A stretch of 64,000 bases of DNA from assembly GCF_050611725.1 (NCBI RefSeq), contig NZ_JBODJB010000001.1:2418001-2482000 (forward strand). Direction: 5' to 3'. Position numbers and translations under genes: made by a program. This DNA is from Ferruginibacter sp050611725 (GTDB lineage: Bacteria > Bacteroidota > Bacteroidia > Chitinophagales > Chitinophagaceae). Of the stretch, positions 27,901 through 35,720 are shown piece after piece. Each line of letters begins with the position of its first letter. Positions within the stretch are counted from its first letter, which is position 1. The notes beneath the pieces are model-generated. The model was not told the DNA's origin. It made no database searches and was given only the letters and a program-made list of their open reading frames with translations.

Positions 27901-28529
27901 GTATGTATATCAGCGGCCATCCGTTGGATAATTACAAATTTGAAATGAAGTATTACAACATTACGCCACTTGCGGAGTATGTTGAATTCAAATCAATTGT
28001 AAATACATTACCCAATAAAGGCAAACAATTCAGAGTAGCCGGACTTGTAGTAGATGCACAACATCGCCTTACAAAAACAGGAAAGAATTTCGGAATATTA
28101 ACCATTGAAGATTATAGCGGTAAAAGTGAATTCATGCTTTGGAGTGAAGACTATGTGAAATACACGAATTATTTAGAAAAAGGCATGATCGTTTTGGTTG
28201 AAGGAGGCTTTAAAGCAAGATATAATAGCGACGAATATCAATTCAGTCTATCAAAAATCCATTTGCTGGAAACTGTAAAACCTGCGCTTACCAAACAGGT
28301 AACTATTACTGTAGAGCCACAATTCATCAACGAAGATTTTATCAATTTCATTGAAAAAAACATTCAAGACAATCCGGGCAAGACCATGCTAAAATTCAAC
28401 ATCATTGATGTACGACATAATTTCAAAGTAGGCATGAATACTTTTGAAAAGAATTTTACTATGAATGATGATATGGCTCTCTTCTTAAATGAGAATAAAG
28501 ATATTGATGTAAGTGTGGTAACTGCTTAA
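24909..28529 (+). CDS. dnaE: DNA polymerase III alpha subunit
   Basis: 1206 residues, the catalytic subunit of the replicative polymerase. The N-terminal PHP domain starts at once (FSHLHVHTQFSLLDGAASIKNLYKKA). The polymerase core has GPGRGSAAGSVVAYCIGIT and the metal-binding PDIDTDFDDDGRQKVINYV at about 418-436, with the two catalytic Asp in DIDTD. The fingers and beta-binding parts follow (NALYRPGPIAYIPEYI, VYQEQVMLLSQKLAGFSKGDADVLRKAMGKK). A helix-hairpin-helix region (FGFSGLKGVGEKAIEDIIEER) and a C-terminal OB-fold (FRVAGLVVDAQHRLTKTGKNFGILTIEDYSG) complete it. There is no exonuclease insertion, so it is DnaE, not PolC. The stop codon touches the left arm of an intergenic inverted repeat. 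Confidence 0.98.
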   Translation: MKFSHLHVHTQFSLLDGAASIKNLYKKAIADGMPALAISDHGNMFGAFEFVKEAYNHKNEDGTLKIKPIVGCEFYITTDRTRNKFSKDEKDPRHHQILLAKNATGYKNLVKLTSLGYIEGMYSKYPRIDKELIHKYHEGLIATTCCLGALVPQTILKKGEAEGENEFKWWLNIFQDDYYVELQRHGMAEQDKVNEILLKYAKKYNVKVIASNDSHYVDQKDFNAHDILLCINTGEKQATPALREFSDDDILTKGKRFAFPNDQFYFKKTEEMTKVFEDLPEAIDNTNEIVSKVDLLDLKRDILLPHFVVPANFKTQDEYLESITWAGAKDRYKILTPEAEERISFELGVIREMGFAGYFLIVSDFIRAGREMGVFVGPGRGSAAGSVVAYCIGITNIDPIKYNLLFERFLNPERKSMPDIDTDFDDDGRQKVINYVVEKYGKNQVAQIITYGTMAAKSSIADVARVMDLPLPESRALTKLVPEKPGISLKRLLHAPYTSKEAKDGEKSLEEKEALVAEDLENVRRLREIHSGTDLQGIILQNAEILEGSVRNTGIHAAGIIIAPKDLTELIPVATSKESELWLTQIEGSTIEEAGVIKMDFLGLKTLSILKTALELVKANHGVSIDIDSIPLDDEKTYALYQHGDTNATFQFESAGMQKYLRELKPDKFDDLIAMNALYRPGPIAYIPEYIDRKHGKKQVEFDLPDMEEHLKETYGITVYQEQVMLLSQKLAGFSKGDADVLRKAMGKKQIAVLNKMKVKFVEGANAKGHPKDKLEKIWTDWEAFAQYAFNKSHSTCYAFVAYQTAYLKAHYPSEYMAAVLNHAGSIDKITFFMEECKRMGLKVLGPDINESQNGFAVNQKGEIRFGFSGLKGVGEKAIEDIIEERNKGGQFKSIFDLAKRVNQRSVNKKSLESLAYSGAFDCFKDITRAQYFYQAPGDVSGLEKIIKFGSVFQSQATQSTNTLFGDMVMPEIEPPKLSICEPWALIEQLDYEKEVTGMYISGHPLDNYKFEMKYYNITPLAEYVEFKSIVNTLPNKGKQFRVAGLVVDAQHRLTKTGKNFGILTIEDYSGKSEFMLWSEDYVKYTNYLEKGMIVLVEGGFKARYNSDEYQFSLSKIHLLETVKPALTKQVTITVEPQFINEDFINFIEKNIQDNPGKTMLKFNIIDVRHNFKVGMNTFEKNFTMNDDMALFLNENKDIDVSVVTA

Positions 28530-28623
28530 TTTGAAGATTTGGAAATTTGAAGATTTGGAAATGTGCTGGTATTTTAACAGTTACTTTTCATCTTCAAATC
28601 GTAAAATTTCCAAATCTTCAAAT
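28529..28623. repeat. Long inverted repeat between dnaE and the 99-residue protein gene
   Basis: The 20 bases at 28529-28548 are the exact complement of 28604-28623. The left arm is followed by a second tandem copy of the word TTTGAAGATTTGGAAAT. Converging genes flank it, so it may end both transcripts. The same 20-base arm occurs at 61077 and 61151. Confidence 0.7.
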
Positions 28624-28627
28624 CTGT

Positions 28628-28927
28628 TTATTCAATTAAAAATATCTCCCTCTTTCCTCCTTCTATACAATCCATATACCCCTTCATAATATCTTTCAGC
28701 TCATCACTCATTGTAGCAGAACGAAGGTCTTTGAAAAAAGCACCAATATCTTCCGATTCAGATTCAAATACAACTGTCCAGTAAGTACTAACAACATCTG
28801 TCATTACTTTGGCATTTTTCATTCCACCCTGCATCTTTTCAAAATGCGGAATAGCTGCCTTAAATATTTTTACCAGGTCTTTTGCTTTACCCGGTTTTGC
28901 CTGAAATGTTTCTCTTATTAAATACAT
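28628..28927 (-). CDS. Small conserved protein, probable dimeric alpha-beta barrel
   Basis: 99 residues, no signal peptide. MYLIRETFQAKPGKAKDLVKIFKAAIPHF and the alternating strand-helix pattern resemble NIPSNAP or antibiotic-biosynthesis-monooxygenase-like ferredoxin folds, which often form dimers. TYWTVVFESESEDIGAFFKDL fits the second half of such a fold. No catalytic residue can be named and no function is assigned. It is a single gene, convergent with dnaE. Confidence 0.65.
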   Translation of the reverse strand: MYLIRETFQAKPGKAKDLVKIFKAAIPHFEKMQGGMKNAKVMTDVVSTYWTVVFESESEDIGAFFKDLRSATMSDELKDIMKGYMDCIEGGKREIFLIE

Positions 28928-28984
28928 AGCAATAATTTTTAGCTAAGAAAGATAGTGCAAAAATTAATGAAATACAATACCTGA

Positions 28985-29135
28985 TGATGTGTTAATGTGA
29001 GGATATATCAATGTGTTAATGAAGCCAGTAGCTTCAAATTAAAAAGAAGCCGCAGTAAAGAATTACACTTCGACCTTAAAATCAGCACATCAGCATATCG
29101 GCACATTATTCAGCGTCACATTGACTTAAACCATG
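28985..29135. repeat. Imperfect word-built inverted repeat between the 99-residue protein and trxA
   Basis: The left part has repeats of GTGTTAATGTG/ATGTGTTAATG. The right part has the complementary words CACATCAG, GCACATTA and TCACATTG. A small perfect hairpin GAAGC-cagta-GCTTC is at 29021-29035. It resembles the other intergenic word palindromes but is less regular. Confidence 0.45.
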
Positions 29136-29186
29136 TCATTCACACATTGTGGATATGTCAATAGTGCATATTATCGGCTTTGGTCG

Positions 29187-29195
29187 TAAATTTGT
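29187..29195 (+). promoter_or_regulatory. Promoter -7 box of trxA
   Basis: TAAATTTGT matches TAnnTTTG, 31 bases before the thioredoxin ATG. The -33 box is not clear. Confidence 0.55.
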
Positions 29196-29225
29196 CCTCT
29201 TCTTCTAAATTTTAAACTAAATAAT

Positions 29226-29543
29226 ATGGCACACGAATTCACAGATGCAAACTTTCAGGAAAAAGTAATAGCTGCAGATAAACTTTCAGTAATCGATTTT
29301 TGGGCAGAATGGTGCGGTCCTTGCCGTGCAATTGGGCCGGTAATTGAAGAATTATCAAAAGAATACGAAGGAAAAGTAAACGTAGGTAAGGTAAATGTTG
29401 ATCACAATCCGCAAGTATCTATGAACTATGGTATTACAAGTATCCCTGCTATCCTTTTTGTAAAAGGCGGACAGGTTGTTGATAAATTGGTTGGAGCTCA
29501 ACCAAAAGCAAATTTTGTAAAAAAGATTGAACAACATAAATAG
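29226..29543 (+). CDS. trxA: Thioredoxin
   Basis: 105 residues, normal length. The active site WCGPC is at 29-33 in IDFWAEWCGPCRAIGP, and the cis-proline loop is SIPAILFVKGG. Cytoplasmic dithiol reductant for ribonucleotide reductase, methionine sulfoxide reductases (msrA is in this window) and others. It has its own promoter and a strong terminator, so it is a single-gene unit. Confidence 0.97.
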   Translation: MAHEFTDANFQEKVIAADKLSVIDFWAEWCGPCRAIGPVIEELSKEYEGKVNVGKVNVDHNPQVSMNYGITSIPAILFVKGGQVVDKLVGAQPKANFVKKIEQHK

Positions 29544-29562
29544 TTTGGTTTTACTTAATTTA

Positions 29563-29597
29563 AAAGGGCTGTTTCGTTTCGGAACGGCCCTTTTTTT
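29563..29597 (+). terminator. Intrinsic terminator of trxA
   Basis: AAAGGGCTGTTTC, loop GTTTC, GGAACGGCCCTTT forms a 13-pair stem with two G-T pairs and ends in a run of seven T. Confidence 0.9.
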
Positions 29598-29606
29598 ATG
29601 AGTTTC

Positions 29607-29690
29607 TAGTTTTTAGTTCTTAGTTGAATGCTTTTACGTTTTTAGCTTATTCTAACTACTTGAGGGCTCTTAACTAAGAACTAAAAACTA
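29607..29690. repeat. 19-base inverted repeat of TTAGTTCTTAG-type words between trxA and ychF
   Basis: The 19 bases at 29607-29625 are the exact complement of 29672-29690, with a 46-base loop. The arms are built from the word TAGTTCT/TAGTTTT. Related words occur at 48020-48090. It lies between co-directional genes just before the ychF promoter. Confidence 0.7.
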
Positions 29691-29703
29691 CAAACTAAAC
29701 CCT

Positions 29704-29712
29704 TACCTTTGC
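29704..29712 (+). promoter_or_regulatory. Promoter -7 box of ychF
   Basis: TACCTTTGC is an exact TAnnTTTG match, 22 bases before the ychF ATG. Confidence 0.7.
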
Positions 29713-29734
29713 AACCTCAAAAAAAATAACACAA

Positions 29735-30835
29735 ATGGCTTTAAAAGCAGGGATCGTAGGTCTACCTAACGTAGGGAAATCAACTTTATTTAACGCAGTT
29801 AGTAATAGCGCAAAAGCACAGGCAAGCAATTATCGTTTTTGCACCATCGAACCAAATGTTGGTTTGGTAAATGTACCCGACCCTCGTTTGGATAAATTAG
29901 CAGAATTAGTTGTTCCAGAACGCACCGTTCCTACCCAAATAGAAATTGTAGATATTGCCGGCTTGGTACGTGGTGCCAGTAAAGGTGAAGGATTGGGCAA
30001 TAAATTCCTTGCCAATATTCGTGAGGTTGATGCCATTATTCATGTGATACGTTGTTTTGAAGATGAAAATATTTTAAGAGATGAAGGAGCTATTAATCCT
30101 GTAAGTGATAAAGAGATCATTGAAACAGAATTGCAATTGAAAGACCTCGAAAGTGTTGAGAAAAAAATCCAACGTACAGAAAAACTCATCAAGAACGGAG
30201 ATGCTAAAATGAAAGCAGAACTGGAAGTTTTAACCCGTTGTAAAGATCAATTAAACCAGGGCAAAAATATTCTTGCATTAAAATTAAGTAAAGAAGAAAA
30301 AGTTGCTATTGAAGATATTTTCTTATTGACTGACAAACCGATCTTATACGTTGCCAATGTTGATGAAGCAAGCATGCATACAGGCAATAAATTTTCCGAA
30401 GCATTGACAGAAGCCGTAAAAGCTGAAGGCAATGAGGTAATTGTAATGACTAATGCTATTGAAGCACAAATTGCAGAATTCGAAAACCCGGAAGACAAAG
30501 CAATGTTTATGGAAGAATATAAAATGGTAGAACCTGCATTAGACAGACTTATACATTCAACCTATAAACTCCTGAACCTATCTACTTATTTCACAGCAGG
30601 TGTACAGGAAGTAAGGGCATGGACCATTCATCAAGGATGGAAAGCTCCGCAAGCTGCAAGTGTTATACATACCGATTTTGAAAAAGGATTTATTAAAGCA
30701 GAAGTAATTGCTTACAATGATTTCATTTCTTATAAATCTGAAGCCGCATGTAGAGAGAATGGTAAATTAAGAATAGAAGGAAAAGAATATGTGGTGAATG
30801 ACGGAGATGTGATGCACTTTAGATTTAATGTGTAA
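29735..30835 (+). CDS. ychF: Redox-regulated ATPase/GTPase YchF (Obg-like)
   Basis: 366 residues, full length for the family. The P-loop GLPNVGKST is at 9-17, the G3 motif DIAGLVRGASKGEGLGNKFL follows, and VANVDEAS stands at the G4 position (the usual NKxD is altered in YchF, which prefers ATP). A coiled-coil insertion (KDLESVEKKIQRTEKLIK) and the C-terminal TGS domain (LSTYFTAGVQEVRAWTIHQGWKAPQAASVIHTDFEKGFIKAEVIAYNDF) complete it. It binds ribosomes and affects stress responses in other bacteria. Confidence 0.97.
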   Translation: MALKAGIVGLPNVGKSTLFNAVSNSAKAQASNYRFCTIEPNVGLVNVPDPRLDKLAELVVPERTVPTQIEIVDIAGLVRGASKGEGLGNKFLANIREVDAIIHVIRCFEDENILRDEGAINPVSDKEIIETELQLKDLESVEKKIQRTEKLIKNGDAKMKAELEVLTRCKDQLNQGKNILALKLSKEEKVAIEDIFLLTDKPILYVANVDEASMHTGNKFSEALTEAVKAEGNEVIVMTNAIEAQIAEFENPEDKAMFMEEYKMVEPALDRLIHSTYKLLNLSTYFTAGVQEVRAWTIHQGWKAPQAASVIHTDFEKGFIKAEVIAYNDFISYKSEAACRENGKLRIEGKEYVVNDGDVMHFRFNV

Positions 30836-30845
30836 CGACGGTCGG

Positions 30846-30902
30846 CAGACGACTGACCACGGATCATAGATAATTGACTGTGTGTCTATAGCCAGTCGTC
30901 TG
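30846..30902. repeat. Inverted repeat between ychF and the DMT transporter
   Basis: CAGACGACTG (30846-30855) is the exact complement of CAGTCGTCTG (30893-30902). Flanking words (GGTCGGCAGAC, TCTGTGGTCGAT) extend the pairing imperfectly. Genes converge on it, so a two-way terminator is possible, but there is no T-tract. Confidence 0.55.
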
Positions 30903-30934
30903 TGGTCGATTTCTCCTCCCCCTTTATAAGCCTA

Positions 30935-31816
30935 TTATTCCTTCTTTTGCACTATATACAATCCAAGAATAACTAATGCTACCCCAATAAATGTGTGTAT
31001 ACTAATCGGTTCTTTCAGCATGATTGCAGCTATGGCAAACCCGAATATCGGGCAGAGAAATAACCAGAAAGATGCTTTTACAGGATCGTCCTTCAGTAAG
31101 TATAGCCACAACTGTACAGCACCTATAGACACCGGAATGGCCAGCCACAACATGCCTCCAATGGAGTTTACATCGTACACATTCTTGTTGGCATCATAAA
31201 AGATGAATAATAAAGGAAGCAATAATATGCCGCCTATCAACGTCTGCCAGCCATTGATAACAAGAATATGTAACCCATTCCATTTATTATTGGAGAAATA
31301 GACGGCGCCTGCAGAATAGGCCAACATACTGGTAAGTAGCAAGATCAACCCTAACGGCGTAGCATAACTACTTTTAAGCAAGGGCCAAGCTGCTATTAAA
31401 ATACCCGCTGTACATAATAATAAACTAACAATCGTATTTTTTTTGATTTTTTGTTTCAACCAAATAGCAGTGATGATACTTATTATAACAGGATTAGTAC
31501 CTACAGACAAAGTACCGAGGCCGGCTGAAACATTCATCATTGCAATTACATAGAGACCGAGATAAATACTGATATTAAAGGTGCCGTAGATCATTAATTG
31601 TTTCCATTCCATCTGTCGTGGCAATCTTTCTTTTAAAATCACATGTGAAATAAGCAGCATGATTAACGATGCAATAAAAAAACGGGTAACTGCAATTACA
31701 AATGGCTGTGCAGCAATCAACGCAATTTTTGTGGCCGCAGAAGCCGAAGCCCACAGAATGGCAAATACTATTCCCGCTAAAATAAATTTTAACCTGTACC
31801 CTCCGGCATCTTTCAT
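30935..31816 (-). CDS. DMT-superfamily transporter (EamA family)
   Basis: 293 residues, about ten hydrophobic helices in two repeats, the usual EamA layout. First repeat: LKFILAGIVFAILWASASAATKIALIAAQPFVIAVTRFFIASLIMLL. Second repeat: LGLILLLTSMLAYSAGAVYFSNNKW...LKDDPVKASFWLFLCPIFGFAIAAIMLKEPISIHTFIGVALVILGLYIV. Such proteins usually export amino acids or metabolites; the substrate is unknown. A TAATTTTG promoter-like box on the minus strand at 31822-31829 would give a very short leader. Confidence 0.88.
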   Translation of the reverse strand: MKDAGGYRLKFILAGIVFAILWASASAATKIALIAAQPFVIAVTRFFIASLIMLLISHVILKERLPRQMEWKQLMIYGTFNISIYLGLYVIAMMNVSAGLGTLSVGTNPVIISIITAIWLKQKIKKNTIVSLLLCTAGILIAAWPLLKSSYATPLGLILLLTSMLAYSAGAVYFSNNKWNGLHILVINGWQTLIGGILLLPLLFIFYDANKNVYDVNSIGGMLWLAIPVSIGAVQLWLYLLKDDPVKASFWLFLCPIFGFAIAAIMLKEPISIHTFIGVALVILGLYIVQKKE

Positions 31817-31934
31817 AAATACAAAATTAAAGAAGATAAGAAGGAATATTTTGAAAAATTAAACGATCGACAAATACCCAACCCAAGGTATATTTATAAC
31901 CCATCATTATTTTATCTTTATAAAAAGATATTCG

Positions 31935-32447
31935 ATGTTGAATAAAATATTAGATAACTTGAAAATTCATGCACTTGCTATTATGTGCTTAAGTGCTGCA
32001 TTCTTTTTCTGGAAAGATTATTTTCAAAATCCAAGACAGTTAGTTACAAAAGATAAATTAGCATACGTTACGGGCACCCTTAGCTCTGCAGGAAATGAAA
32101 TATATCTACCCTCGGGTAGTAGTGGCGGGCATTATGTAATTATAAAAGAAGCCAACCGAACTTTTATTCCAAATGGTATTAAATGGGGAGATTTTGTTGA
32201 TGAAGTACCAACCGGTGCAACTATAACAATGTCTTATAGTCCGGAAGAGAATCTGATGGTGGCAAAAAAGGGTGTTACTGTTTTCTCCTTAAAATATAAA
32301 GACAAAGAATATATTTCCGATGCAGATACATTAAAATGGTACAATGATGCTATTTTGAAAAAACGCAATATTGCCATTTATCTTACGCTTGGGGGCATTG
32401 CCGCATTTGTATTAGTATGGTGGATAAAAAGACGTTTCTTTAAATAA
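31935..32447 (+). CDS. Unknown two-helix membrane protein
   Basis: 170 residues. One hydrophobic helix is near the N-terminus (HALAIMCLSAAFFFW, about 12-26) and one at the C-terminus (IAIYLTLGGIAAFVLVWWI, about 147-165) followed by basic KRRFFK. Between them is a beta-rich soluble part (YVTGTLSSAGNEIYLPSGSSGGHYVIIKEANRTFIPNG). This layout suggests an exported loop with both ends in the cytoplasm. I do not recognise the family. It is a single gene between the DMT transporter and the TPR protein. Confidence 0.7.
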   Translation: MLNKILDNLKIHALAIMCLSAAFFFWKDYFQNPRQLVTKDKLAYVTGTLSSAGNEIYLPSGSSGGHYVIIKEANRTFIPNGIKWGDFVDEVPTGATITMSYSPEENLMVAKKGVTVFSLKYKDKEYISDADTLKWYNDAILKKRNIAIYLTLGGIAAFVLVWWIKRRFFK

Positions 32448-32449
32448 GA

Positions 32450-32478
32450 AATCCCGGTGTTGAGAACAACCCGGGATT
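32450..32478. terminator. Weak hairpin between convergent genes
   Basis: AATCCCGG and CCGGGATT form an 8-pair stem around a 13-base interior that can pair further (TGTT/AACA). There is no strong T-tract on either side. Confidence 0.45.
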
Positions 32479-32516
32479 CAATCATCATGTATTTATTTAG
32501 TTAAACAAGAAACTTT

Positions 32517-33536
32517 TTATAAACCAGCGCTCATATTCTTTTGACGCATTCCGGCAAGTGTAGGATCTAATTCAATAGCTCTGTCACACATTTGAGCGCC
32601 TCTATCCTTTTCTCCCAGTTTTTGGAAACATAAACCTGCTTGCCATAAAGCTTTACCATCTCTCATATCCATTTCCATCAACTTCTGACAATATTCTAAA
32701 GATTTATTATACTGCTTTGCTTTATAGTAAGCATCTGCCATATCTCTTAACATATCTTTATTTCCCGGCTTCTTAGCGATCAACTCCAATAATAATTTTT
32801 CGCCTTTTTCAAATTCATTGCTATAGATATAAGCGAAACCAAGGTTTTCTTTAAAGTCTGCACTTTGATTGTATCCATTTTCTGCAGCTTTATTAAAATA
32901 GATCACAGCATTTTTAAAATCATCATTATTATAACTCAATAGCCCCAATTCATAAGCCCAGGCATTTTTTGCCGGATCTGCTTCTACAGCTTGTTTGTAA
33001 AAGGGAACTGCTTTTTTATATTCTTCCATTTCCAGATAGCTTCTGCCAATTGTATAAATGGCCTGAGCATCTTTTGGATTTTTTGCTAAATAAGCTTGTA
33101 ATGTAGAAACAGCCGTAGGATAATCTTCCTGCTCGTAACTGCTCAACCCAATGATCTTTTCCGCAGCAGGATAGTTCTTGCATTTTTGTGCATATTCTAT
33201 CGCTTTAGAAAATTGTCTGTATGAATAAAATAACTCTGTAAGTTGTTGAATGGCAATATTATTATTGGGATCTAATTCATTCACCTTTGTAAAGGCATAT
33301 TTTGCTGCATCCGTTCTACGCATTTCTAAATTTACAAATCCGTTTTCCAGATAAGCGTCTACAAATTTGGGATTGAACTCAACTGCTTTGTCGAACAGCT
33401 TGGAAGCCACCTGATAACGCTTGGCGTTTTTCTCTAAAATAGCTTTGTCGAAATAAACTCTTGCACTGTCTAAGTTTTCTGCGAAGGTACTGAATGCCAT
33501 GGCACAGCATACCATTGTGGTAATGAGGAATTTCAT
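32517..33536 (-). CDS. Secreted TPR-repeat protein
   Basis: 339 residues from the ATG at 33536. The frame is open 20 codons further to a TTG, but MKFLITTMVCCAMAFSTFAE is a clean signal peptide. The rest is at least seven TPR units (AKRYQVASKLFDKAVEFNPKFVDAYLENGFVNLEMRR; DAQAIYTIGRSYLEMEEYKKAVPFYKQAVEADPAK; NKDMLRDMADAYYKAKQYNKSLEYCQKLMEMD). TPR proteins are scaffolds for protein complexes, often at the outer membrane in this phylum. The specific role is unknown. It is 85 bases downstream of glgB in the same direction. Confidence 0.88.
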   Translation of the reverse strand: MKFLITTMVCCAMAFSTFAENLDSARVYFDKAILEKNAKRYQVASKLFDKAVEFNPKFVDAYLENGFVNLEMRRTDAAKYAFTKVNELDPNNNIAIQQLTELFYSYRQFSKAIEYAQKCKNYPAAEKIIGLSSYEQEDYPTAVSTLQAYLAKNPKDAQAIYTIGRSYLEMEEYKKAVPFYKQAVEADPAKNAWAYELGLLSYNNDDFKNAVIYFNKAAENGYNQSADFKENLGFAYIYSNEFEKGEKLLLELIAKKPGNKDMLRDMADAYYKAKQYNKSLEYCQKLMEMDMRDGKALWQAGLCFQKLGEKDRGAQMCDRAIELDPTLAGMRQKNMSAGL

Positions 33537-33621
33537 TCTACTGGATTTTAGTTTATATAGGTGTTTTGTACGGATGTTTTGCAATAACTGTACCAAAATT
33601 GGTAAACCGGATTAAAGCCAA

Positions 33622-35589
33622 TTATCGCAATACTATACAAGCTAACGCCGGAAGGTGCAGATTTATTTCGTAGAGGTCAGATTTTTTTTCTACACAATTT
33701 ATTTCGGGGGCAGGATTGAAAACATCTCCAGTGCCCCAATACTTTTTACCATCACTATTGAAGATCTCTTTCCAACTTGATTTTCCGTAAACTTTTACTT
33801 TCCAGTCTCTACGAACTACAGGCGTCATATTGAGTATTACCAGCACATCATCATTTCGATCTTTTCCAATGCGTTTATAAGCAAGAATGCCTTCTTTTCG
33901 CTGGTTGGTTTCAACCCATTCAAAGCCACCTGGTGCAAATTGTAATTGATGCAAGGCCGGTTCTGATGCATATAATTTATTAAGGTCTCTTACACAATCT
34001 TTCATTAGCTGATGGCAATCGAATTGCAGCAGATCCCAACGCAGTTCTGTTTTATAATTCCATTCATCTGTTTGGGCAAATTCATCTCCCATGAATAATA
34101 ATTTCCCTCCCGGATGAGTGAACATATAACTGTACATTAAACGAAGGTTTGCAAACTTCTGCCATTCATCTCCCGGCATTTTAAATATCATCGGACTCTT
34201 ACCATGTACAATTTCATCATGACTTAGAGGAAGCATAAAATTCTCGTCATAATAATACATCATACTGAATGTAAACTTATCCTGATTGAATTGACGGAAA
34301 TACGGATCCATTTTGAAGTAATCCAATGTATCATGCATCCAGCCCATCATCCATTTCATACCAAAGCCAAGCCCATCGGCAAATGTAGGTCTTGATACGC
34401 CGGGCCAGTCTGTGGCTTCTTCCGCAATGGTTTGTACATCTGGAAAATCTCTATAGATCATTTCATTCAATTCTTTTATGAATGCAATGGCTTCTAAATT
34501 ACCATTGCCACCAAATTCATTTGGCTCCCATTCTCCTTCTTCTCTTGAATAATTTAATTTCAACATAGAACTTACTGCATCTACTCTTATACCATCAATG
34601 TGAAATTTATCGAACCAAAAACGAGCACTGCTGATCAAAAAAGATTTCACTTCCCCTCTTTTGTAATTGAAAATATATGAGTTCCAATCCGGATGAAATC
34701 CTTTTCGCATATCGGCATACTCGTATGTATGTGTTCCATCAAACATAAACAAGCCGTGAGCATCGTAAGGAAAATGCGATGGCACCCAATCGAGTATTAC
34801 GCCGATACCAGCATTGTGAAAGGCATCTACCATTGCCATAAAATCTTCCGGCGAACCAAATCGTGAAGTAGGAGCAAAAAAACCTGTACCCTGATAACCC
34901 CAACTACCATCGAACGGATGTTCCATTACCGGCATAAATTCAACATGCGTAAAAGCCATCTCTTTTACATAAGGCACTAACCTTTCTGTAATTTGCTGAT
35001 AGGTATTATAGGTTTCTTCATCATTTTTATCAGGACGCATCCAACTTGCCAGATGCACTTCATATACGCTCCAGGCTGCATCCAATGCATTGTGTGCTTT
35101 GCGTTTTTGCATCCAATCCTTATCTTTCCAATCGTACTGCATTTTCCATGATATAGAAGCAGTTAGAGGCCTCTTCTCCCAAAAATTTGCAAATGGATCA
35201 CCTTTATCCAAAACCGCACCCTGATAACCTTTTATATGATATTTATAAACCTCCCCTTTTTTAAAATGCGGTATAAAGCCCTCCCAAATACCGGAATTAT
35301 CCAATCGTACATACAAAGGATGTGTACCATTCTGCCAATCATTAAAATTTCCCTTTACTGATACCTCCGTTGCATTGGGAGCCCATACTGCAAAATAATA
35401 ACCCGGCGTATCCAAAACAATTGTTTCGTGATTACCGAATTTTGTATAGGCATTATACATGGTCCCGTTCTGATAATTACGTATATCCTCATCCGTTAGT
35501 AACGAATAGTTCCATACTGGCTTGGTACTGTCAACAAAATGTATCTCTTCGTATTTTTTTACGGTTTGTGGAGTATTATGGGCAGACAT
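33622..35589 (-). CDS. glgB: 1,4-alpha-glucan branching enzyme (GH13)
   Basis: 655 residues. Makes alpha-1,6 branches in glycogen. An N-terminal CBM48 domain covers about 58-145 (GYYFAVWAPNATEVSVKGNFNDWQNGTHPL). The GH13 barrel starts at about 173 (WSVYEVHLASWMRPD), with GVILDWVPSHFPYDAHGL, nucleophile Asp337 in GIRVDAVSSML, acid/base Glu390 in TIAEEATDWPGV, and Asp458 in LPLSHDEIVHGK. MLKLNYSREEGEWEPNEFGGNGN is the typical branching-enzyme segment. No glgA or glgC is beside it. With the starch uptake genes elsewhere in the window it suggests glucan storage. Confidence 0.97.
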   Translation of the reverse strand: MSAHNTPQTVKKYEEIHFVDSTKPVWNYSLLTDEDIRNYQNGTMYNAYTKFGNHETIVLDTPGYYFAVWAPNATEVSVKGNFNDWQNGTHPLYVRLDNSGIWEGFIPHFKKGEVYKYHIKGYQGAVLDKGDPFANFWEKRPLTASISWKMQYDWKDKDWMQKRKAHNALDAAWSVYEVHLASWMRPDKNDEETYNTYQQITERLVPYVKEMAFTHVEFMPVMEHPFDGSWGYQGTGFFAPTSRFGSPEDFMAMVDAFHNAGIGVILDWVPSHFPYDAHGLFMFDGTHTYEYADMRKGFHPDWNSYIFNYKRGEVKSFLISSARFWFDKFHIDGIRVDAVSSMLKLNYSREEGEWEPNEFGGNGNLEAIAFIKELNEMIYRDFPDVQTIAEEATDWPGVSRPTFADGLGFGMKWMMGWMHDTLDYFKMDPYFRQFNQDKFTFSMMYYYDENFMLPLSHDEIVHGKSPMIFKMPGDEWQKFANLRLMYSYMFTHPGGKLLFMGDEFAQTDEWNYKTELRWDLLQFDCHQLMKDCVRDLNKLYASEPALHQLQFAPGGFEWVETNQRKEGILAYKRIGKDRNDDVLVILNMTPVVRRDWKVKVYGKSSWKEIFNSDGKKYWGTGDVFNPAPEINCVEKKSDLYEINLHLPALACIVLR

Positions 35590-35701
35590 CGGGAGGTAAC
35601 TTGTTTATGAGCGGTTAGTAAAAGTATCTATGTAAATTTAGTAATTGTAAGGCAAGAAAAGAGAAATATTTAGCTTAAAGAGAAAATATCTTCAGTAATT
35701 G

Positions 35702-35710
35702 TAACTTTGC
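35702..35710 (+). promoter_or_regulatory. Promoter -7 box of pdxJ
   Basis: TAACTTTGC matches TAnnTTTG and ends 10 bases before the pdxJ ATG, so the 5' leader is only a few bases. Confidence 0.7.
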
Positions 35711-35720
35711 ACCATCAACT

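Noticed and set aside
28529..28623. Possible CRISPR-like repeat array
   Set aside because: Only two tandem words with an inverted partner; no regular spacers and no cas genes in the window.
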